DNA of 64,000 nucleotides from Hymenobacter glacieicola (GCF_014640315.1 NZ_BMGS01000008.1:62001-126000), one strand, 5' to 3'. Shown: positions 1 through 9,490, numbered from the stretch's first letter. The notes: generated by a model from the sequence alone, not told the origin. Numbers and translations: made by a program.

Positions 1-372
1 ATGGGGTAGGATTGAGTAGGAGAGGTTCGGTTTAGAAAGGCGGTTCGCCCGGTGCAACAGGAAATTTTTTCAGCACATGTTCTGCGTATCCGGGGGGGCA
101 TGGCCGACGCGGTTGTGCTACTTGATTGTAAGGAAGCTAATCAGTCAGCGGAAAAGATGCCGCGACCAGCCAACATCAAATGAGGCGGGTTTTGGCGGCG
201 GAAGGGCGGTAGAAGTTGCCTGGCTTAGCACTGAGCCTGTGGCGCTTGTGGGCTCGGATAAAAAGCAGGCAGGTTGAACAGAAGCAGGCGGCGTAGTAGC
301 GGAGGCATAGGCAGGTATGATTAGAGCGAAGAAAAGTAGCACCGACTACGGGGCCTCAAGATGCAGAGAAAG

Positions 373-388
373 ATGCAAACGTTTGCAT
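373..388. promoter_or_regulatory. LacI-type operator candidate 1
   Basis: ATGCAAACGTTTGCAT is a perfect 16-bp palindrome with the central CG typical of LacI/GalR-family operators. The same GCAAACGTTTGC core recurs at 651-662, 5950-5961 and 6293-6304, with a one-base variant at 6266-6277. All copies I noticed are in the non-coding DNA of the polysaccharide locus. The cognate regulator is not in the window. Confidence 0.7.
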
Positions 389-648
389 AAGTTAGGTTAC
401 AAACTTAGCTTGCACGGCAACTCTAATCCTAGTACGTATGGGTTAGATGCTACTCGTGAAACTGCCTCTCCTAGCTTGCCACTTTCCTGAGAGCCACCAG
501 AAGTAGGAGGGAAGCAAGAAGCACTACGTCTTGCTTCCGGACAGCGACATGCCTATTGAGGTTAACTTGAATAGTTCTCTTTTCTGAAAGGCAAATTTTC
601 TTGCGACGAGCCTACTTATATGGAGCTGATCTGGCCTTTTATAGCGCA

Positions 649-664
649 TTGCAAACGTTTGCAA
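649..664. promoter_or_regulatory. LacI-type operator candidate 2
   Basis: TTGCAAACGTTTGCAA is a perfect 16-bp palindrome 215 bp upstream of the GH5 start codon. It shares its 12-bp core with the sites in front of galK and susC, which implies the GH5 gene belongs to the same regulon. Confidence 0.7.
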
Positions 665-879
665 CTACCGTCAGCCACCGGTACAGCGCAACTTGTTACG
701 AGTGTAGCTCGGTATTCTTTCCGTCCTATTCAGGTCCTTTATTTCCACCGCAGCCCTACTGCAGTATGTCCTGTTTCCTGGCCTGCTGCTGAGGTAGCCA
801 GCTGCTTTCTTGGTTTTTTCCTGCTGAGCAATTCGCTTAGCCCTCGCTTTCCGATTTCTTTCCCAATTCCCCATTTCGC

Positions 880-1977
880 ATGAAGAAGCTGCTACTTTTT
901 CTGCTGCTGCTCGGTGCCACTACCGGCACCTTTGCGCAGAAAACCAAACTCAAAACCAAGGGGCCGGCCGCCGCGGCTACGCTGCAAGACCGGCGCTGGT
1001 CGGCCGAAAAGGCTACTGCGTGGTACAAGACCCACTCCTGGATGACGGGGGCCAACTTCACCCCGAGCACCGCCATCAACCAGCTGGAAATGTGGCAGGC
1101 CGACACTTTCGACCCCACCACCATCGACCGGGAACTGGGCTGGGCCGAGGGCATCGGCTTTAATACCATGCGCGTATTTCTGCACAGCCTGGCCTGGCAG
1201 CAGGACCCCAAAGGCTTCAAGGAGCGCGTAAATACCTATCTCGGCCTGGCCGACAAGCACCACATCAAAACCATTCTGGTGTTCTTCGATGACTGCTGGA
1301 ACAAGGAGGCGAAAATTGGAATTCAGCCGGCGCCCAAGCCCGGCATCCACAACTCCGGGTGGCTGCAGGACCCCGGCGAGCCTGCCTCCCGCGACTCAGT
1401 AACCTTCGTGAAACTCAAGCCCTACGTGCAGGATGTACTGCGCAGCTTCGCCACCGATAAGCGCGTCTTGCTCTGGGATTTATACAATGAGCCCGGCAAT
1501 AATGGTAAGCTGAATTCGTCTCTGCCCCTGGTGCGCAACGTGTTTGCCTGGGCCCGCGAAGTGAACCCCACGCAGCCCCTGAGTATGGGCCTCTGGAACT
1601 GGGACTTTGAAGCGCTGAACAAGTACCAGGCCCTGCACTCCGACGTCATTACCTACCATAACTACGACGATGTGGCCGCGCACCAGCGCGTGGTTGAGCT
1701 GCTGGAAACCCACGGCCGCCCCCTCATCTGCACTGAGTACATGGCCCGGCCCCGCAACTCTCGCTTCGTGACCATTCTGCCCATGCTCAAAAAGCAGAAC
1801 GTGGGCGCCATCAATTGGGGCCTCGTGGATGGCAAAACCAACACCAAGTACCAGTGGGAAGTACCCATTGCCGACGGTGGCGAGCCGGTAGAGTGGTTTC
1901 ACGAGGTTTTTCGTCGCGACGGCACGCCCTACCACCAGAACGAAACCGACCTGATTAAAAAGCTAAACGGCCGGTAG
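880..1977 (+). CDS. Secreted GH5-like glycoside hydrolase
   Basis: This 365-residue protein has an N-terminal signal peptide (MKKLLLFLLLLGA, probable cleavage after TFAQ near residue 20) and looks like a clan GH-A glycosidase of the GH5/cellulase type. The probable acid/base is Glu204 in DLYNEPGN, the probable nucleophile is Glu286 in ICTEYMAR, and a YHNY segment near 259-262 and a late INWGLVDGKT motif fit the barrel. Such enzymes cleave beta-glycosidic bonds with retention. The specificity cannot be read from sequence; xylanase, mannanase or galactanase activity are all possible. It probably acts in the periplasm or outside the cell. It is the first gene of the locus, and two operator palindromes lie upstream. 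Confidence 0.8.
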   Translation: MKKLLLFLLLLGATTGTFAQKTKLKTKGPAAAATLQDRRWSAEKATAWYKTHSWMTGANFTPSTAINQLEMWQADTFDPTTIDRELGWAEGIGFNTMRVFLHSLAWQQDPKGFKERVNTYLGLADKHHIKTILVFFDDCWNKEAKIGIQPAPKPGIHNSGWLQDPGEPASRDSVTFVKLKPYVQDVLRSFATDKRVLLWDLYNEPGNNGKLNSSLPLVRNVFAWAREVNPTQPLSMGLWNWDFEALNKYQALHSDVITYHNYDDVAAHQRVVELLETHGRPLICTEYMARPRNSRFVTILPMLKKQNVGAINWGLVDGKTNTKYQWEVPIADGGEPVEWFHEVFRRDGTPYHQNETDLIKKLNGR

Positions 1978-2017
1978 CCCAGCCAAGTAAACAAGCCCCC
2001 TAACTCCCAATCATACA

Positions 2018-2119
2018 CCCGTTGTCATTCGGGGCTGCCCACAGGGCTGCTGCCGTTGGTACACAGTACGTTGGCTGCCAACGCGGAAGGCTCTGCGGGC
2101 GGCTCCGGACGACAACGGG
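2018..2119. repeat. Imperfect intergenic inverted repeat
   Basis: CCCGTTGTC at 2018-2026 is matched by GACAACGGG at 2111-2119, and the arms extend inward to about 18 bp with three mismatches. The interior can fold further (TTGGC/GCCAA). It lies just before the first GH43 gene and is similar in size to the other intergenic hairpin elements of this window, although its sequence differs. Confidence 0.5.
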
Positions 2120-2134
2120 TCCTACGGATTGCTT

Positions 2135-3202
2135 ATGAAGAGACGTTGCCACAACCTGCTGCTTCGTGTGGCGTTGCTAGTGGGCCTGCTGGTGGCCGGC
2201 CCGGCCCAGGCCCAGCAGACCACCTCGGCCACTACCTTCTCTAACCCGCTGCTACCTTCCGGGGCCGATCCGTGGAGCATCTACCACGGGGGCTACTATT
2301 ACTACACCCACACCACGGGCCGCAACATCACGCTCTGGAAAACCAAGTCGCTGAGCCAGCTGAAAACGGCCCCGCACAAAGTAGTATGGACGCCGCCCGC
2401 CGCCGGCCCCAACTCCCGCGACATCTGGGCCCCCGAGTTGCACCGCCTGGGCAACAAGTGGTACCTGTACTACGCCGCCGATGCGGGCACCAACCAAACG
2501 CACCGGCTTTGGGTGCTGGAAAACAGCTCCGAGGACCCGCTGGAAGGCACCTGGATTGACAAAGGCCAGGTCCGCGACATTACCAACAAGTGGGCCATTG
2601 ATGGCTCCGTGTTCGAGAACAACGGTCAGCTCTACTTCGTGTGGTCGGGGTGGGAGGGGGATGAGAACGGCCGCCAGGATATTTACCTGGCCCGCCTGAA
2701 AAACCCCTGGACCGTGGATGGCCCGCGCCTCAAGGTGTCGACGCCGGTGTACGGCTGGGAGCGAAACGGCGACCTGAACAATCCCCAGGACCCACCCCAC
2801 GTCGATGTAAACGAAGGCCCCGAGGTGCTGCGCCACGGCAACCAGCTGGTGCTGATTTACTCCGCCAGCGGCTGCTGGACCGACTTCTACGCCCTGGGCA
2901 TGCTCACGGCTCCCGCCGACAGCGACCTGCTGCAGCCCGGTTCCTGGACCAAGTCGCCGGTGCCCGTGTTTCAGCAGGACCCGGCGGCCAAGGTGTACGC
3001 GCCCGGCCACAATTCCTTTTTCAAATCGCCGGACGGCACCCAGGACTGGATTCTCTACCATGCCAACGACGCGCCCGGCCAAGGCTGCGGAAACTTCCGC
3101 TCGCCCCGGGCCCAGCCCTTCACCTGGAACCCCGATGGTACGCCCAATTTCGGCAAACCAGTACCGCCCGGCCAGCCCCTGGCCCGCCCTTCAGGCGAGT
3201 AG
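2135..3202 (+). CDS. Secreted GH43 glycosidase A (arabinofuranosidase-like)
   Basis: The protein has 355 residues from the ATG at 2135; a TTG two codons earlier is less likely. A signal peptide ends near AQAQ (residues 24-27). The GH43 five-bladed propeller triad is visible: Asp45 in GADPW (general base), Asp156 in WAIDG (pKa modulator) and Glu227 in VNEGPE (general acid). It is clearly a paralogue of the enzyme at 11201-12268, sharing the IWAPEL, WVLENSS/FVLENSS and YHAN segments in the same order. The overall pattern resembles exo-acting alpha-L-arabinofuranosidases of GH43 (recalled, not searched). It is soluble or periplasmic, whereas its paralogue is a lipoprotein. A hairpin terminator follows at 3220-3256. 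Confidence 0.85.
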   Translation: MKRRCHNLLLRVALLVGLLVAGPAQAQQTTSATTFSNPLLPSGADPWSIYHGGYYYYTHTTGRNITLWKTKSLSQLKTAPHKVVWTPPAAGPNSRDIWAPELHRLGNKWYLYYAADAGTNQTHRLWVLENSSEDPLEGTWIDKGQVRDITNKWAIDGSVFENNGQLYFVWSGWEGDENGRQDIYLARLKNPWTVDGPRLKVSTPVYGWERNGDLNNPQDPPHVDVNEGPEVLRHGNQLVLIYSASGCWTDFYALGMLTAPADSDLLQPGSWTKSPVPVFQQDPAAKVYAPGHNSFFKSPDGTQDWILYHANDAPGQGCGNFRSPRAQPFTWNPDGTPNFGKPVPPGQPLARPSGE

Positions 3203-3217
3203 CAAAGCCCACACAAA

Positions 3218-3257
3218 GACAAGGTCCCGCTGTGTACACCAGCGGGGCCTTGTCTTT
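3218..3257 (+). terminator. Rho-independent terminator after GH43 A
   Basis: CAAGGTCCCGCTG and CAGCGGGGCCTTG pair with a 7-nt loop and are followed by TCTTTT. It ends the GH5-GH43 transcript ahead of the convergent galT gene. Confidence 0.75.
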
Positions 3258-3286
3258 TGCATCTACCGTAAAGTCTGCGTATACCC

Positions 3287-3385
3287 GTCAGCCTGAGCCC
3301 GGTGAAGGGGCTTATCACGTCAGCACGACCACCGAAACAGCGACTCATTCCGGCCTGATGGTATTCTTTCCCGGCTCAGGCTGAT
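3287..3385. repeat. Dispersed palindromic element, 'CTGAGC...GAAGG' family, copy 1
   Basis: The left arm GTCAGCCTGAGCCCGG is mirrored by CCGGCTCAGGCTGAT on the right. The inner sequence (GTGAAGGGGCTT, then CACGTCAGCACGAC) matches the interior of the elements at 39413-39530 and 60467-60569 in order and spacing. It sits between convergent GH43 and galT. Confidence 0.6.
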
Positions 3386-3438
3386 GCATTAAAAAGGGAG
3401 GCCAATGGGCCCGGGAATGACGAGCCAGAGGCGCACTT

Positions 3439-4503
3439 CTAAACCTCTTCCTGTGCGGTGGTTTGCTTGTAATGCACCTCGGGCAGCTCGCGCAGGCGCT
3501 GGGCGGCGTACTCGGGGGTGATGTCGCGCTGGGGATTGGCCAGCAGCTCGTAGCCGACCATGAACTTGCGCACCGTGGCCGAGCGCAGCAGGGGCGGAAA
3601 GAAGTGCATATGCAGGTGCCACTCCGGGTGCTGCTGCCCGTCGGTGGGGCGCTGGTGCAAGCCGGCCGAGTAGGGAAAGGACGTCTGGAACAGGTTGTCG
3701 TAGCGGATGGTCAGGCGGCGGATCACGTCCGCGAAATTGTCGCGCTCCGCGTCCGTGAGCTGGGTCACGTCCTGCACCACCCGGCGCGGCAGCACCAGCG
3801 TCTCGAAGGGCCAGGCCGCCCAGAAGGGGACCAGCACCACGAAGTGCTCGTTTTCCAAGACGATGCGTACCTGCTCGTTGAGCTCTAGCTCGAGGTAGTC
3901 TGCCAGCAGGCTGCGGCCGTGCTGCTGGAAGTAGGCCTGCTGCTGTACCGTTTCCTTGGCCGGGTCGCCGGGCACGGTGCGCTGGGCCCAGACCTGGCCG
4001 TGCGGGTGCGGGTTCGAGCAGCCCATCACGGCGCCCTTGTTCTCAAAAATCTGCACGTAGTTGATGTCGGGCCGGGCGCCCAGGCTCGCAAACTCCTCGG
4101 CCCACACGTCCACGACCCGGCGGATGTCGGGCGTACTCATTTCCGGCAACGTCAGGTCGTGGCGCGGCGAGAAGCAGATGACCCGGCCCACCCCGCTTTC
4201 GGCCTCGGCCCGCAGCAGCCCCCCCACTTCCACGGTGCCGGCCGGCGCGTCGGGGGTGAGGGCGGCAAAGTCGTTGTCGAACACGAAGGTGCCGGTGTAG
4301 GCTGGGTTGACGGCCCCGTTGGCGCGGGTGTTGCCGGCGCAGAGGTAGCAGGTGGGGTCGTAGGCCGGGCGCTGGGAGCGGTCGGGGGCTTCCTGCTGGC
4401 CCTGCCAGGGCCGCAGGGCCCGGTGTGGCGACACGAGCAGCCACTCGCCGGTAAGCGGGTTGAAGCGGCGGTGCGGATGCTGGGCGAGGTCAAATGATGC
4501 CAT
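3439..4503 (-). CDS. galT: Galactose-1-phosphate uridylyltransferase
   Basis: This is the second Leloir enzyme, exchanging galactose-1-phosphate and UDP-glucose for glucose-1-phosphate and UDP-galactose in the cytoplasm. From the ATG at 4503 it has 354 residues, the normal length; a TTG four codons upstream is less likely. Cys52 and Cys55 (CYLC) and His115 match the metal site of the E. coli enzyme. The active-site segment is NPHPHGQ, with His168 as the uridylylated nucleophile. A C-terminal [10 protein letters not shown] segment is also typical. It lies 204 bp downstream of galK on the same strand and is probably co-transcribed with it. Confidence 0.95.
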   Translation of the reverse strand: MASFDLAQHPHRRFNPLTGEWLLVSPHRALRPWQGQQEAPDRSQRPAYDPTCYLCAGNTRANGAVNPAYTGTFVFDNDFAALTPDAPAGTVEVGGLLRAEAESGVGRVICFSPRHDLTLPEMSTPDIRRVVDVWAEEFASLGARPDINYVQIFENKGAVMGCSNPHPHGQVWAQRTVPGDPAKETVQQQAYFQQHGRSLLADYLELELNEQVRIVLENEHFVVLVPFWAAWPFETLVLPRRVVQDVTQLTDAERDNFADVIRRLTIRYDNLFQTSFPYSAGLHQRPTDGQQHPEWHLHMHFFPPLLRSATVRKFMVGYELLANPQRDITPEYAAQRLRELPEVHYKQTTAQEEV

Positions 4504-4707
4504 GCGAGAGGTCAAAAAGTGAGAAGCGAGAGTGCCGGTTCAAAGGAAGTAGCGGGCGAAACAAGTCTGTTCCCCCTCTAACGGTTTTCGGTTGCTCTTG
4601 GTCGTGAACAAGCGTCCCTAGTGGTGCGCTAAAGCTGCTCCAGCCCCGGCCAGGTGCGGCGGTTCCCACTCCTGCCCACTCAGAAGCCGGGCCCGAAACA
4701 ACCGATA

Positions 4708-5874
4708 TTAGTGGAGCGCTACCAGCTCCAGCGTATCTACTCCACTGACAATCGTAGTCTGGTAAGTTTCCAGGGGCAGGCCTAGTTGCTGCTGGTAGGC
4801 GGCCGTCTGGTGGGCGATGAAGGAGTCTACCTGATCCGGCGCCACTAGGTTAATGGTGCAGCCGCCGAAGCCGCCGCCCATCATGCGGGCCCCGAACACC
4901 CCGGGCGCCTGCTGGGCCGCGGCCACCAACACATCCAGCTCCCGGCAGCTGACCTGGTAGTCGTCGCGCAGCCCGGCGTGGGAGGCGTACATTTCCCGGC
5001 CGAAGGCGCGCAGGTCGCCGGCCAGCAGGTGCTGACAGGCCGCTTCTACCCGCGCGTTTTCCTCTACCACGTAGCGGCAGCGGCGGTACACCACATCGCC
5101 GAGCTCGGCCCAGCGGGCCTGCACCTGCGGCAGGGTAGCGTCGCGCAGGCTCTGCACATGGGGGTAGTGACGGTGCAGCACGGCCACGCCCTGCTCGCAC
5201 TCCTGGCGGCGCAGGTTGTACTCGGAGCTGGCCAGCGAGTGCTTCACGCCGGAGTTGCAGAGCACGACCTGGGCGGCGCGGGTGTCAAAGGGGAAGTACT
5301 CGTACTGCAGGGAGCGACAGTCCAGGCGCACGACCTGCCCGGCCTGCCCGAACAGGGAGGCAAACTGATCCATGAGGCCACATTGCACCAGGGCAAACTC
5401 GTGCTCAGCTTTCTGGGCCAGGTGCGCCAGCGTCATACGGTCCAGGTTTGTGTGCAGCAGCGCGTCCAGGGCATAGGCCAGCCCGCACTCCACCGCCGCC
5501 GAGGACGAGAGGCCCGCCCCCATCGGGATGCTGCCCCCGAACACGCAGTCGAAGCCCGGCACGGCAATGCCCCGCTGCTGAAACTGCGCCACCACGCCCA
5601 GCAAGTAGTTGGCCCACAAAATGGTACAGGGCTCGACCGGCCCGGCCTCCGTGGTGTACAGCTGCTGGTTATCGTGGGAGTACAGCCGAATGATAGAAGT
5701 ACCGCTTAGCCCCACCGCAAAGTAAATAGCCTTGTCGATGGCTGCGGGCAGCACAAAGCCCTGGTTGTAATCGGTGTGCTCGCCAATCAGGTTTACCCGA
5801 CCGGGCGCGCGTACTACCAAAGGTGCATAGTGGAACTGCTGCTGGAAAGCAGCGGCGAGTATATCAGGTAGCAT
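4708..5874 (-). CDS. galK: Galactokinase
   Basis: This GHMP-family kinase phosphorylates alpha-D-galactose at O1 using ATP. I choose the ATG at 5874, giving 388 residues (E. coli GalK has 382), because translation from the TTG at 5913 adds an unrelated hydrophobic leader. The galactokinase signature GRVNLIGEHTDY is at residues 25-36, the ATP-binding loop PMGAGLSSSAA at about 118-128, and the third GHMP motif MMGGGFGG near 335. It is divergent from susC, and an operator palindrome lies 76 bp in front of its start. This suggests induction together with the uptake genes. Confidence 0.96.
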   Translation of the reverse strand: MLPDILAAAFQQQFHYAPLVVRAPGRVNLIGEHTDYNQGFVLPAAIDKAIYFAVGLSGTSIIRLYSHDNQQLYTTEAGPVEPCTILWANYLLGVVAQFQQRGIAVPGFDCVFGGSIPMGAGLSSSAAVECGLAYALDALLHTNLDRMTLAHLAQKAEHEFALVQCGLMDQFASLFGQAGQVVRLDCRSLQYEYFPFDTRAAQVVLCNSGVKHSLASSEYNLRRQECEQGVAVLHRHYPHVQSLRDATLPQVQARWAELGDVVYRRCRYVVEENARVEAACQHLLAGDLRAFGREMYASHAGLRDDYQVSCRELDVLVAAAQQAPGVFGARMMGGGFGGCTINLVAPDQVDSFIAHQTAAYQQQLGLPLETYQTTIVSGVDTLELVALH

Positions 5875-5949
5875 AAGCCAGAAGAAAAGGAGGTGCAGAA
5901 CAAACCCGGCCAACTACGAGGACTAGGGTAACTCTAACTGGGGTACTGC

Positions 5950-5961
5950 GCAAACGTTTGC
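5950..5961. promoter_or_regulatory. LacI-type operator candidate 3 (galK side)
   Basis: GCAAACGTTTGC is a perfect 12-bp palindrome 76 bp upstream of the galK ATG. It is identical to the core of candidates 1, 2 and 5. Confidence 0.7.
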
Positions 5962-6265
5962 AACAATACGTTATGTTTTTGGGATTGTCAGCCCTGTTTA
6001 GGTGAAATTCGTGAAATGGCTGGTGTATCAGTCAGTTGTAGAACGTATAAAATAGAATTTAGCCGTTACACAGTTGGACCTGCTGGCCTTCCAGATGACA
6101 ACTAATCTTTATAATTTCTTGGCATTTCCTGAAATCGTGCTTATTCTTACGCTGCCGTTTCGGAATTGATGCAAAGCAACAGCGCGCCTGTCGCGCTTTG
6201 AATCCGCCTTTAGAGCCTGATTTACTGGTTTTTGTTTCTTGCTTTCCTCAGTTTTTGCCTGCCTT

Positions 6266-6277
6266 GCAAACGTTTGT
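6266..6277. promoter_or_regulatory. LacI-type operator candidate 4 (susC distal)
   Basis: GCAAACGTTTGT matches the core in 11 of 12 bases. Its centre is 27 bp from that of the next site, so the two may be bound as a pair. Confidence 0.6.
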
Positions 6278-6292
6278 CTGAAGTTTGTTGGC

Positions 6293-6304
6293 GCAAACGT
6301 TTGC
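6293..6304. promoter_or_regulatory. LacI-type operator candidate 5 (susC proximal)
   Basis: GCAAACGTTTGC is a perfect match to the core and ends 40 bp before the susC ATG. An in-frame TTG at 6285 would make this palindrome coding. The palindrome argues against that start and for the ATG at 6345. Confidence 0.7.
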
Positions 6305-6344
6305 AATACATGTTTCCACCAAATTCCCACCTCAACATTTTCCC

Positions 6345-9300
6345 ATGAAAAATTCCTACCTCAGATTGCGCCGACCAGCCGAGCTGGCGTTGCGCTGCAT
6401 CCTGCCTCTGTCGGCCCTGGCGGGTACGGAAGCAGTGGCTGCTGAGCTTCCCAAGGCAGATGTCCACCGTAATGAGGTTGCTGCTCAAACGATTACGGGT
6501 CGTGTAATTGATGAGAAAGGGCAGGGCATGCCCGGGGTTACCGTGCTGGAAAAAGGTACTTCCAACGGCGCAACCACCGACGCCGATGGTCGCTACTCCC
6601 TTTCCGTAGCCGACAATGCAACTCTTTCCTTTTCCTTCGTAGGTTACCTCACCCAGGAGGTTCCCGTCAGCGGCCGCACCAGTGTTAACATCAGCCTCGC
6701 CCCAGACTCAAAAGCCCTGAACGAGGTAGTTGTAGTTGGCTACCTCACCCAAAACCGTCAGGATGTAACCGGCTCCGTAGCCTCCTTGAGCGGACGTGAA
6801 GCACAACGGGCCCCCGTGGCAACCATTAGCGAAGGCATTCAGGGCCGCCTGCCTGGCGTACAAGTAATTAACTCCGGCGTGCCGGGCCAAGCTCCGATTG
6901 TTAATATCCGTGGCCTGGGTTCTATCAATGGCGGCAGTGGCCCCCTGTACATCATTGATGGACTGTGGGTAGAGAATATCCGGGACTTCAACCCGCAAGA
7001 TGCGGAGTCTATTCAGGTACTGAAGGACGGTGCTTCCCTGGCACCCTACGGTTCACGCGGGGCTAATGGCGTTATTATTATAACCACTAAGAGAGGGAAG
7101 TCGGGGACGCCAGCCATTACCTTTAATACCTACGCTGGGGTTCAGAAAATCAACAAAACCTACGATTTGATGAACGCCGAGCAGTGGGCCGCCATCAACC
7201 GACAGGCGTACCAAAATGCCGGCCGCGCTCCGCAGCCGTTTGCCGCCAATCTGCCGGGTGTTGACACCGATTGGCAGAAGGAATTGATCCGTACCGGCTC
7301 GGTTCAGGACTACAACTTGGGCTTCTCGGGCGGTGGGCCAAACTCTAACTTTCTGCTTTCCGGTGGGTACTTCAACCAAAAGGGAACGGTGCAGGGACCG
7401 AAGTTTGAGCGCTACAGCATCCGTCTGAATTCAGGCTTTAACCGGGGGCGCTTGCGCGTAGGCGAAAACCTGCAACTGGCCCGCACCAACCAAACGCAAC
7501 TTAACGGGCTGCCTTTCCTGGACGTGTTGCGCATGCTACCTGTTATTCCGGTAACGGATGCGGCTAACCCCGGCGGATTTGGGTTCGGCAATAATAACGC
7601 CAGCACCTTCGGCACCAACCCCATTGCCCTGCAGAAGCTGCTCAACAACACCAGCGTAAACAACCGCATCCAGGGCAACGTGTACGGAGAGCTAGATATC
7701 CTCAGCTTTCTGCGCTACCGCCTCAACCTGGGCGCGGAATACCTGGGCTACCACGACCGGGAAAAGCGTCAGTACGGCCAGTGGCGCCAGAATGACCCGC
7801 TGAACCCCTCGTACTACGCCGAAAACCAGGGTAACAACACGTTTACCATGGTGGAAAACACGTTGACGTTCGACAAAAGCTTCGGGCAGAACAACGTGAC
7901 GGCCGTAGTGGGTTACACTGAGCAGCACCAGCGCAATGAGTTTACCCGGGGCCGTAACAACGGGTACGGCACCGGCCCCGTGTATTACTGGGCCCTGGAC
8001 GCTGGCAGCAGCTCGCCGCAGGTGCAGGGCAGCACCGCCGTATATAACAAGCGCTCCTGGATTGGGCAGGTTACCTACGATTACGACCAGCGCTACCTGC
8101 TCACGGGCGCTTTCCGCCGGGACGGTTCGTCGCGCTTTAGTCCTGCGGATCGGTACCGAAACTTCTACGCTGCTTCCGCCGGCTGGCGCATTTCGCAGGA
8201 GGCGTTTATGGCAGATATGTCCACCATCAGCAACCTGAAGCTGCGGGCGAGCTATGGCGTGCTGGGCAACGAACAACTGGGGGGCGAATATTCGGGCGCT
8301 TACCGCTGGCAGGGGGTAATTAATACCAACGTGAACTACCCCTTCGGCGGCGACAATATCCAGAACGGTAGCATCCAGACTCAGCTACCAAGCCCTAATA
8401 TTACCTGGGAAGAGCGCCGCACCACCAACGTCGGCTTTGACCTAGGCCTGCTGGAGGACCGGATTACGCTTTCGGCCGACTACTACCAGTCGGAAACCCG
8501 GGATGCTAACGTAGACCCCGCCCAACCGCTCGTGCTTGGTAATGCGGGAAGCAACCCCTACCAGCCGGTAGGCCGCATCCAAAACCGTGGACTTGAGTTG
8601 CTGCTAGGCTACAACGAAAACCGCAAGGACTTTAAGTACAGCATTACGGGTAACCTGACTACCCTCAAAAACAAAGTCACCAGCCTGGGTAACGCCGCTA
8701 CCTCGCCTTTCTTTGTGTCGGGTCCTGGCGAATCGACGCGCACGGAAGTGGGCTATGAAATCGGCTCCTTCTACCTCTACCAGTTTGATGGCATCTTCCA
8801 GACCGGCGACAATATTGCCAGCAGCGCCCAGCCAAACGCTCAGCCCGGCGACGTACGCTACAAGGATGTGAACGGGGACGGGCAGATTAGTGCGGCTGAC
8901 CGCGCCCACGTAGGCCGCGTGTTCCCCAAAATACAGTACGGTCTAAACTTGACGGCCAGCTTCAAAGGCTTTGATGTTGCTGCCTTCTTTCAAGGAGTGC
9001 AGGGCAACGACATTCTGAACACGGGCCGCTACTGGCTGGACCGCACCGATGACAACGGCAACTACCGCGTAGATTTCAGCCCCTGGACGCCGACGAACCC
9101 GTCTACCACTACCCCCCGGGCCATTATTTCGGGTGGGGGCGGACAAGCAGGTGAAGCGGCCATTAACAACTCCCGCCTCAACTCTACCCGGTGGCTGGAG
9201 GATGGCTCTTACCTGCGGCTGAAAAACCTGCAGATTGGCTACACCATCCCGAAAACGCTGACCGATCGGGTGAAAGGAGTGGGTAGCCTGCGCTTCTATG

Positions 9301-9446
9301 TGACGGGCCAGAACCTGTTCACCATTACAGACTACACCGGCTACGACCCCGAAGTGGTGGGCATGGGCCTGCTGTCCCGCGGCGTGGATGAGGGTAGCTA
9401 CCCCAACATCCGCACGGTTTCCATTGGTGCTCAGCTCGGCTTCTAA
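6345..9446 (+). CDS. SusC-like TonB-dependent outer-membrane transporter
   Basis: With the ATG at 6345 the protein has 1033 residues, normal for SusC. A signal sequence is followed by a carboxypeptidase-D-like beta-sandwich (from GRVIDEKGQG, residues about 50-130). Next come the plug domain, with the SusC signature around NPQDAESIQVLKDGASLAPY and the GANGVIIITTK end, and a long beta-barrel that terminates in the outer-membrane signal Gly-Phe. It should import oligosaccharides across the outer membrane, energised by TonB, with the SusD partner encoded 44 bp downstream. Upstream operators suggest control by a LacI-type regulator rather than an adjacent hybrid two-component or anti-sigma system, neither of which is present. 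There is no N-terminal STN signalling domain. Confidence 0.96.
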   Translation: MKNSYLRLRRPAELALRCILPLSALAGTEAVAAELPKADVHRNEVAAQTITGRVIDEKGQGMPGVTVLEKGTSNGATTDADGRYSLSVADNATLSFSFVGYLTQEVPVSGRTSVNISLAPDSKALNEVVVVGYLTQNRQDVTGSVASLSGREAQRAPVATISEGIQGRLPGVQVINSGVPGQAPIVNIRGLGSINGGSGPLYIIDGLWVENIRDFNPQDAESIQVLKDGASLAPYGSRGANGVIIITTKRGKSGTPAITFNTYAGVQKINKTYDLMNAEQWAAINRQAYQNAGRAPQPFAANLPGVDTDWQKELIRTGSVQDYNLGFSGGGPNSNFLLSGGYFNQKGTVQGPKFERYSIRLNSGFNRGRLRVGENLQLARTNQTQLNGLPFLDVLRMLPVIPVTDAANPGGFGFGNNNASTFGTNPIALQKLLNNTSVNNRIQGNVYGELDILSFLRYRLNLGAEYLGYHDREKRQYGQWRQNDPLNPSYYAENQGNNTFTMVENTLTFDKSFGQNNVTAVVGYTEQHQRNEFTRGRNNGYGTGPVYYWALDAGSSSPQVQGSTAVYNKRSWIGQVTYDYDQRYLLTGAFRRDGSSRFSPADRYRNFYAASAGWRISQEAFMADMSTISNLKLRASYGVLGNEQLGGEYSGAYRWQGVINTNVNYPFGGDNIQNGSIQTQLPSPNITWEERRTTNVGFDLGLLEDRITLSADYYQSETRDANVDPAQPLVLGNAGSNPYQPVGRIQNRGLELLLGYNENRKDFKYSITGNLTTLKNKVTSLGNAATSPFFVSGPGESTRTEVGYEIGSFYLYQFDGIFQTGDNIASSAQPNAQPGDVRYKDVNGDGQISAADRAHVGRVFPKIQYGLNLTASFKGFDVAAFFQGVQGNDILNTGRYWLDRTDDNGNYRVDFSPWTPTNPSTTTPRAIISGGGGQAGEAAINNSRLNSTRWLEDGSYLRLKNLQIGYTIPKTLTDRVKGVGSLRFYVTGQNLFTITDYTGYDPEVVGMGLLSRGVDEGSYPNIRTVSIGAQLGF

Positions 9447-9490
9447 GCCGCTAGTCTGCTTTAGCTCACTCTTCCCATCCGAGAATTCCC

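Larger units (their letters stand above)
1..879. other. Long non-coding region upstream of the GH5 gene
   Basis: I see no convincing gene here. The stretch is less GC-rich than the genes around it and contains two perfect 16-bp palindromes (373-388 and 649-664), listed separately as operator candidates. A minus-strand frame at 342-145 begins with a signal-peptide-like stretch (MLLFFALIIPAYASA) and starts about 30 nt from the first palindrome. It has only 65 codons and no recognisable product, so I do not call it. The promoter of the GH5 gene should lie between about 600 and 880, but I could not pick out a clear TAnnTTTG box. Confidence 0.6.
5875..6344. other. Divergent regulatory region between galK and susC
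   Basis: This 470-bp gap must carry the promoters of both the galK-galT and the susC-susD transcripts. It is A+T-richer than its surroundings and contains three operator-like palindromes, one near galK (5950) and two near susC (6266 and 6293). I saw no other gene and could not assign a definite TAnnTTTG box. Confidence 0.7.

Noticed and set aside
145-342. Minus-strand frame with a signal-peptide-like start (MLLFFALIIPAYASA)
   Set aside because: It has only 65 codons and no recognisable mature protein. The nearby operator is better explained by the GH5 gene, so I treat it as chance unless conservation shows otherwise.
6285-6344. N-terminal extension of SusC from a TTG at 6285
   Set aside because: It would translate an operator palindrome and add 20 residues before an already complete signal sequence.
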